A DNA stretch of 64,000 bases, taken from positions 434,001 through 498,000 of the forward strand of contig CAVYXC010000003.1 of assembly GCA_963772515.1 (NCBI GenBank), written 5' to 3'. The position numbers and the translations under genes were made by a program. The DNA is from JAFAHD01 sp963772515 (lineage in GTDB: Bacteria; Vulcanimicrobiota; Vulcanimicrobiia; Eremiobacterales; Eremiobacteraceae). Positions 59,381 through 64,000 of the stretch are shown one piece after another (position 1 is the first letter of the stretch; each line of letters begins with the position of its first letter). The notes under the pieces are model-generated. The model was not told where the DNA came from. It made no database searches and saw nothing but the letters and a program-made list of their open reading frames with translations.

Positions 59381-60667
59381 TCACACGGCGACGGGGCTGC
59401 CTAGCTGCTCGGGATTCGTGATAAAGCCGGCCACCGCAGACGCCGCGGCGACGTACGGACCGGTGAGGTAGACTTCGCTCTTCACATGCCCCATGCGCCC
59501 TTTGAAATTGCGGTTGGTCGTGGAGATGCAGCGCTCGCCCTCGCTCAACACGCCCATGTGCCCGCCGACGCACGGCCCGCAGGTCGGCGTCGAGACGACG
59601 CAGCCCGCGTCGATGAAGATCTCTGTGAGACCCTCGGTGATGCATTGTTTGTAGACTTTTTGACTGCCGGGGATGACGATGCAGCGCACGTCGGGATGGA
59701 TGCTGCGTCCCTTGAGGACCTCTGCCGCTTGGCGCATGTCTTCGATGCGGCCGTTCGTGCAGGTCCCGATGACCGCCTGATGGATCTTGATGTCGTTGAG
59801 GTCCGATGCGTTCTTCGTGTTCTCGGGCAGCCACGGCAGCGCGACCTGCGGCTCGATGCGCGAGCAATCGATCGTGATCACCGACTCGTACTCCGCGTTC
59901 TTGTCCGCGTGGTACACGGTGTAGTTTTTCTTGCCGACCGCCGCGCAATACGCCTCGGTCATCGCGTCGACCGGGAATATGCCGTTCTTCGCGCCGGCCT
60001 CGATCGACATGTTCGCCATCGTGAAGCGGCCGGATATCGGGAGCTCCTTGACGACCGGACCGGTGAACTCGATCGCGCCGTAGATAGCGCCGTCGACGCC
60101 GATACGGCCGACGGTCGTGAGGATGAGATCTTTGCCGTGCACGTATGGGCGCAGCGCGCCCTCGTAGATGACCTTGATGCTGGGGGGTACGCGAACCCAC
60201 ATCTCGCCGGTGGCGAATGCAGCGGCGATGTCGGTGCTGCCCACGCCGGTCGCGAACGCGCCGACGCCGCCGTAGGTCGTGGTATGGCTGTCGCCGCCGA
60301 TGATGGTCTCGCCCGGCCCGACCATCCCGTTTTCCGGCAGCACGACGTGTTCGATCCCGCCGCGGCCGACTTCGAAGTAGTGTTTGATGTGCTGCTCTTT
60401 GGCGAATTCGCGCATCATCGTCGACAGCGTCGCCGTCGCGATGTCTTTGTTCGGCGTGAAATGGCTCGGGCACAGCGCGATCTTGTCCGGATCCCAGACC
60501 TTGGTGGCGCCTTTGATCTTGCGGAACTCAGTGATCGCGACCGCGGCCGACAGCTCGTTGGCCATCACCAGGTCGAGGTCGATCGAGATGATATCGCCGG
60601 GCGCCACGTCGGCTTTGCCGGCGTGCGCGGCGAGGATCTTTTCAGTCTGGGTCATCGGCCGTGCCAT
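59381..60667 (-). CDS. leuC: 3-isopropylmalate dehydratase large subunit
   Basis: [4Fe-4S] aconitase-family isomerase of leucine synthesis. 428 residues, the shorter LeuC form. It starts MARPMTQTEKILAAHAGKAD. FTPNKDIATATLSTMMREFA, GGDSHTTTYGGVGAFATGVG, the first cluster Cys in IGTCTNGRIEDMRQAA, and the other two in VSTPTCGPCVGGHMGVLSEG are present. GPYVAAASAVAGFIT ends the protein. The substrate partner leuD lies 1.5 kb downstream, separated by two exported-protein genes. Confidence 0.95.
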   Translation of the reverse strand: MARPMTQTEKILAAHAGKADVAPGDIISIDLDLVMANELSAAVAITEFRKIKGATKVWDPDKIALCPSHFTPNKDIATATLSTMMREFAKEQHIKHYFEVGRGGIEHVVLPENGMVGPGETIIGGDSHTTTYGGVGAFATGVGSTDIAAAFATGEMWVRVPPSIKVIYEGALRPYVHGKDLILTTVGRIGVDGAIYGAIEFTGPVVKELPISGRFTMANMSIEAGAKNGIFPVDAMTEAYCAAVGKKNYTVYHADKNAEYESVITIDCSRIEPQVALPWLPENTKNASDLNDIKIHQAVIGTCTNGRIEDMRQAAEVLKGRSIHPDVRCIVIPGSQKVYKQCITEGLTEIFIDAGCVVSTPTCGPCVGGHMGVLSEGERCISTTNRNFKGRMGHVKSEVYLTGPYVAAASAVAGFITNPEQLGSPVAV

Positions 60668-60724
60668 GCGAGTCCTCCGCGGATGCGTGCGGTACGCATG
60701 GTTCGGCGCGGCCGCGAAGCGTAC

Positions 60725-61615
60725 CTAGGTCTTGCCGGCGAAGGCGGTCACGTCGAAGAACATGCTCGCGTGGTCCTTGGTGTCGACGCACTCCAAGTCG
60801 AGCTGGTCGATCTTGCGCGCGCCGATCGAGAGCTGCGTCTGGTCCGCCACCGTCCAAGCCGAGCAGCCGCCGCGGTGCGTCGCGTAGTACTCTTCGAAGC
60901 GCGCGCCCTCTTGTTCGTTGTGCGCGTGCAGCACATATGCGCGGCCGATGCTCGACCCGTCGTGCGGATCCGGCACCGGCTGGGCCGGCGGAGCCGATGG
61001 CGCGTGGGTGTCGTAGAGCGTGATCGCGTGCACGCCGGCGGCCGTCAGCTCGTACAGCCACACAAAACCCTGCTGGTCCTGGTAGACGGCGACGACGATC
61101 GCTGGAGCGACTTGGCGTGCTTCGTTGGCTTCGCCGCGCAGCGCTTTGATCTGCCCGTAGTCGAAACCGGGCTCGACTCCGTACGGATCCTTCAGGCCGT
61201 CCAACACGCCGCCGATGTCGATCGGAAAAGCCTGGACGTACTGCACGATGTTTTGATGCTCGCGCACGATCATGTACGCGTTGGTCGTCGGCCCTGGATA
61301 CCAATCCAGCAGCGAACCATCGGCCTGTATTCGCACCAGCAAGGGCGTGCCTAATTTGTTATGCAGCGTCGCCGCTGGACTGCCCGGTGTGATGCCCTGC
61401 CAACTGTGCGCACCGGGCGGCGCCGTGCGCACGGGTGTCGGCGCGGCGCTAACGCTCGGGGTGGGGCTGGCGGATGAAGCTGCGCTTGGCGACGGAGCGG
61501 CTGACGCGGCCGGCTGCGCAGGCGAGGCCGCGAGCAGCGCCACCGACGCGAAGAGCGCGGGGATCAATCGGTCGTGCGTTTCGCGAACGACGACGTGACC
61601 ACCGGCGCAAGCCAT
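60725..61615 (-). CDS. Exported hypothetical protein, paralogue B of the leuC flank
   Basis: 296 residues; the start is uncertain and the 5' end overlaps the permease gene by 52 bp. A hydrophobic signal (LIPALFASVALLAASPAQPA) is followed by a long Ala/Ser/Pro linker and the same core as 58588: GITPGSPAATLHNKLGTPLL, ANAYMIVREHQNIVQYVQAF-like strands, DPYGVEPGFDYGQIKALRGE, and a C-terminal domain with PDPHDGSSIGRAYVLHAHNE. Function unknown. Same strand as leuC, 57 bp upstream of its start. Confidence 0.7.
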   Translation of the reverse strand: MACAGGHVVVRETHDRLIPALFASVALLAASPAQPAASAAPSPSAASSASPTPSVSAAPTPVRTAPPGAHSWQGITPGSPAATLHNKLGTPLLVRIQADGSLLDWYPGPTTNAYMIVREHQNIVQYVQAFPIDIGGVLDGLKDPYGVEPGFDYGQIKALRGEANEARQVAPAIVVAVYQDQQGFVWLYELTAAGVHAITLYDTHAPSAPPAQPVPDPHDGSSIGRAYVLHAHNEQEGARFEEYYATHRGGCSAWTVADQTQLSIGARKIDQLDLECVDTKDHASMFFDVTAFAGKT

Positions 61616-62976
61616 CCGATGACGATGCCGAGGACGATGCAGCCGATCGCCGCGATCTGATCGACGCGGCTCTGGTCATGGAAATTCTTGATGAGAAGCG
61701 CGGCGAGGCCGATCGTTCCGATCGCCGGCAGCACGACGCGCGTGAGGTCGAACCACGGCGTGCCTTTGCGCAGGAAATAGACCACGCACGCGGCTCCCGT
61801 GGCGATAAACGTCATCCCCAACAGGATCGACACGATGTTGTCGACGTCATCGAGGCTCGCATACACCGTCGGCTCCAGGCCGAGCAACAGCGCCAGGATC
61901 AGCGCGCCGACCGTGACGACGCCGATGCTGAACGCCGGCGTGCCGAATTTCGGATGGACCACGCCGAACGCTTTTGGCAGCAATCCGTCGCGCGCGGCGG
62001 AGAACAGCAAGCGCGACAGTCCGAGCTGGCCGGTCCACAGCGTCGCGCCGGTGGAGATGATCACCGTGAGCACCATCGCCCACGTGCGCCAGCCGCCGCC
62101 GAGCTGGTCCGCGACGTATGCAAGCGTGTCCGTGGCGTGCGAGGCGAGACCGGACAAGGGCGCGACGCGCATGAACGCGACCGCGCACACGAGCATGATC
62201 GCGGTGGTGGTCACCAGTGCGACCAATGCGCTGCGCCCCGGCTGGCGCGTCGAGCCGGTGTTCTCTTCTGACGTGTAGGTCGAGATCTCCCATCCGTCCG
62301 CGACCCAGATGGCAAGCACCATCGCGGTGAGGAAGCCCGCGCCGCCGCCGCTGCCCCACGTGAGAAGCGACCCCGCATGTCCGCCGGCGACCACCGGATG
62401 CATCAGCGCGAAGGCAGCGAACAGCAGCAGCGCGCCAAGTTCGAGGATCAAGAACACGGCTGAGGCGTCGGCGGTCGGGCGCATGCCCCACGCCAGCAGC
62501 AATCCGGCGGCCACGATCCACGCGCCGCCGACGACGGCGACCGCGAACGGATTGTCCGCCGCCTGCGGCCCGACCATGTGCAGCGGGCTGTTGAGGAAGC
62601 GCAGCGTGTACACGCCGGCGGGCACCACCGTCGCCATCGCCGCCCCGAAGTACGAGAGCATCACGATCCAGCCCGAGAACGCGCCGGTTCGCGTGCCGAA
62701 GGCGAGACGCGCCCACGCGTAGGTCGAACCCGCGTCCGGATGTTCTTCGCACATGCGATGGAATGCGATTGCGATGAACATGACGGGGACGGTGAGGATG
62801 ATCAGCGCGAGCGGCGCGCCCGCACCCGCTGCTGCGATCATCAGACCGAAGGTGGCGGCGATCGAGTACGCGGGTGCCATACTGGCCGATGACAGAATCG
62901 ACAAGTCGAGGAAGCCGAGGACTCGGGCGAGATGCGCTGACGGTGCGACGCTTGCGCGCGGTGGCGCCGCTACCAC
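61564..62976 (-). CDS. APC-family amino acid permease
   Basis: 470 residues with about twelve hydrophobic segments. Typical amino acid/polyamine permease signatures are SSASMAPAYSIAATFGLMIA near the N-terminus (TM1, unwound helix), HPDAGSTYAWARLAFGTRTG, and a TM6 region MVLAIWVADGWEISTYTSEE. The TM8-12 half ends in IVIGWLAPVVTSSFAKRTTD. Substrate unknown. The gene lies between the subtilase and paralogue B. Confidence 0.9.
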   Translation of the reverse strand: MVAAPPRASVAPSAHLARVLGFLDLSILSSASMAPAYSIAATFGLMIAAAGAGAPLALIILTVPVMFIAIAFHRMCEEHPDAGSTYAWARLAFGTRTGAFSGWIVMLSYFGAAMATVVPAGVYTLRFLNSPLHMVGPQAADNPFAVAVVGGAWIVAAGLLLAWGMRPTADASAVFLILELGALLLFAAFALMHPVVAGGHAGSLLTWGSGGGAGFLTAMVLAIWVADGWEISTYTSEENTGSTRQPGRSALVALVTTTAIMLVCAVAFMRVAPLSGLASHATDTLAYVADQLGGGWRTWAMVLTVIISTGATLWTGQLGLSRLLFSAARDGLLPKAFGVVHPKFGTPAFSIGVVTVGALILALLLGLEPTVYASLDDVDNIVSILLGMTFIATGAACVVYFLRKGTPWFDLTRVVLPAIGTIGLAALLIKNFHDQSRVDQIAAIGCIVLGIVIGWLAPVVTSSFAKRTTD

Positions 62977-62980
62977 TGCG

Positions 62981-64000
62981 TTACGTATGTTGAAGCGTCG
63001 CCGCGGCGTTCAACAGCCCAGCGCCCTGTTTGACGGGGTTTCCGATGTCGCTGGCATAGGTCTGCATCAGCATCTTGACGGTGGCCGGCGCCAAACCCGG
63101 GGTCTTGGTCAGCATGAGCGCGGCGACGCCGCTGACGTGCGGCGTGGCCTGCGAGGTCCCGGCGATGAACACGCCATGGCCGGCCAATGAGTGCGCCGTC
63201 GTCGAATAATTATTGATGATCCACTGCAGATAATCTGGCGGCTGGCTCGGCGTGCAGCTGCTCTGCGATTGGTTGATGCACGGGTCGCCGCCCGGGGCGA
63301 CGAGCGTCAAACCGTTTTGGTTCGTGCCCCAGTTCGAATAGCCCGCGATGACTTCGGGCGGGTTGTTCGGGAAATTGATGTCGTCCAGCGCGGTCGCGCC
63401 CACCGCGATCACGCCTGGGCAGTCGGCCGGCGCATCGATCGTCCCCAGCCCGTCGTTGCCCGCGGCCGCCACGACGACGACGCCCTTGCCGATCGCCGCG
63501 TTGATGGCGTTGCCCTCCGTCGAATCGCACGTGCCTTGCGCGCCCAGGCTCAGATTGATGACCTTGGCGCCGTTCGCCACGGCCCAATTGATGCCGGCGG
63601 CGATGTCAAAATTGCTGGCATTGGGATTCGGATTCGAGACGGTCGGGGTCGGGAATACGCGCACCTCCAACAGGTTCGTGTTCCAACCGGCGCCCGCGAA
63701 ACGCGTGACGTTATTGGTGACCGATGCGGCGATGCCGCTCACGTTGCTGCCATGCCCGTCCATGTCTTGCGCGTTGCCGGCAGTGTCCAACGCGCCGCCG
63801 CCCAAATCGAAGACCGCTGAATTGACGACCTTGGAGCAGATGTCGACGTTGTTGGCATCGTATCCGGTGTCGATGATCGCGATCGTCAGCGCGGCGCTTC
63901 CTTTATAGTTCGTCCACGTGGCCGGCATCTGCGTGACGTACATATCCCACTGCACCGGGTTCACCGTCTGCGGCGACGTCAGCTGCGAAGCCGAGCCGAA
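62981..64000 (-). CDS. Subtilisin-like S8 peptidase, 5' end outside window
   Basis: C-terminal 340 or so residues of an exported serine protease. Catalytic Asp in TIAIIDTGYDANNVDI, His in DMDGHGSNVSGIAASV and Ser in IAGTSQATPHVSGVAAL give a full subtilase triad, with the oxyanion Asn in VVVAAAGNDGLG. The frame is open to the window end (reading VNPVQWDMYVTQMP and upstream), so the signal peptide and propeptide are not visible. It stops 4 bp before the permease gene begins. Confidence 0.92.
   Translation of the reverse strand, partial: FGSASQLTSPQTVNPVQWDMYVTQMPATWTNYKGSAALTIAIIDTGYDANNVDICSKVVNSAVFDLGGGALDTAGNAQDMDGHGSNVSGIAASVTNNVTRFAGAGWNTNLLEVRVFPTPTVSNPNPNASNFDIAAGINWAVANGAKVINLSLGAQGTCDSTEGNAINAAIGKGVVVVAAAGNDGLGTIDAPADCPGVIAVGATALDDINFPNNPPEVIAGYSNWGTNQNGLTLVAPGGDPCINQSQSSCTPSQPPDYLQWIINNYSTTAHSLAGHGVFIAGTSQATPHVSGVAALMLTKTPGLAPATVKMLMQTYASDIGNPVKQGAGLLNAAATLQHT

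Overview
The window comes from a high-GC bacterial chromosome. Its core genes are ordinary: rpsB-tsf-pyrH-frr, leuCDB, a beta-oxidation/butyrate-type set, ABC transporters and a subtilase. Nothing names the species. The mix of a short-form EF-Ts, a lanthipeptide synthetase and many unrecognised secreted proteins would suit a poorly cultured soil or aquatic phylum (for example Eremiobacterota-like), but that is only an impression.

Layout. 1-2.8 kb: translation cluster on the minus strand. 3-14.8 kb: ordinary chromosome with an ExeA-like ATPase, an acyl-CoA synthetase, a NodIJ-like ABC exporter, a frameshifted DUF4239 gene, a class V aminotransferase and a CAP-domain protein. 14.9-31.4 kb: a mobile element, described below. 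31.4-41 kb: further accessory DNA with repeat remnants, an Xre/RES toxin-antitoxin pair, a class IV lanthipeptide synthetase with a candidate substrate, and decaying secreted-protein paralogues. 41-64 kb: core-like DNA with a DoxX-like protein, a serine beta-lactamase-like hydrolase, a peptide-binding lipoprotein, an acyl-CoA dehydrogenase / hydroxyacyl-CoA dehydrogenase / enoyl-CoA hydratase operon, a phosphoribosyltransferase / erythromycin-esterase / hydrolase operon, a thiolase, the leu genes, an APC permease and a subtilase cut by the window edge.

Main discovery. Positions 14924-31366 look like a complete casposon-like, self-synthesising transposon. It encodes a Cas1 homologue with its E/H/D metal ligands and a C-terminal four-cysteine finger, a family B DNA polymerase with proofreading motifs, an HNH-type protein, several helix-turn-helix proteins, and a 786-residue zinc-ribbon/PD-(D/E)XK protein just downstream of cas1. 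No CRISPR array or cas2 is visible. The ends carry roughly 80-bp terminal inverted repeats that start GGGGTTAATAAGGAA and each hold two inner ACGTCCGGT boxes. They are flanked by a 12-15 bp direct repeat (GCGCACAACGCT, or CCC plus this), which is the expected target-site duplication. Directly after the right-hand duplication another left-type end begins, so two related elements appear to have used the same target in tandem. Degenerate right-type ends also lie between cargo genes at 28.3, 29.2 and 30.9 kb.

Other points of interest are the lanthipeptide locus at 33.8-36.9 kb, a dispersed hairpin repeat found 5' of rpsB, a hydroxyacyl-CoA dehydrogenase gene and leuB, and two paralogous exported proteins flanking leuC.
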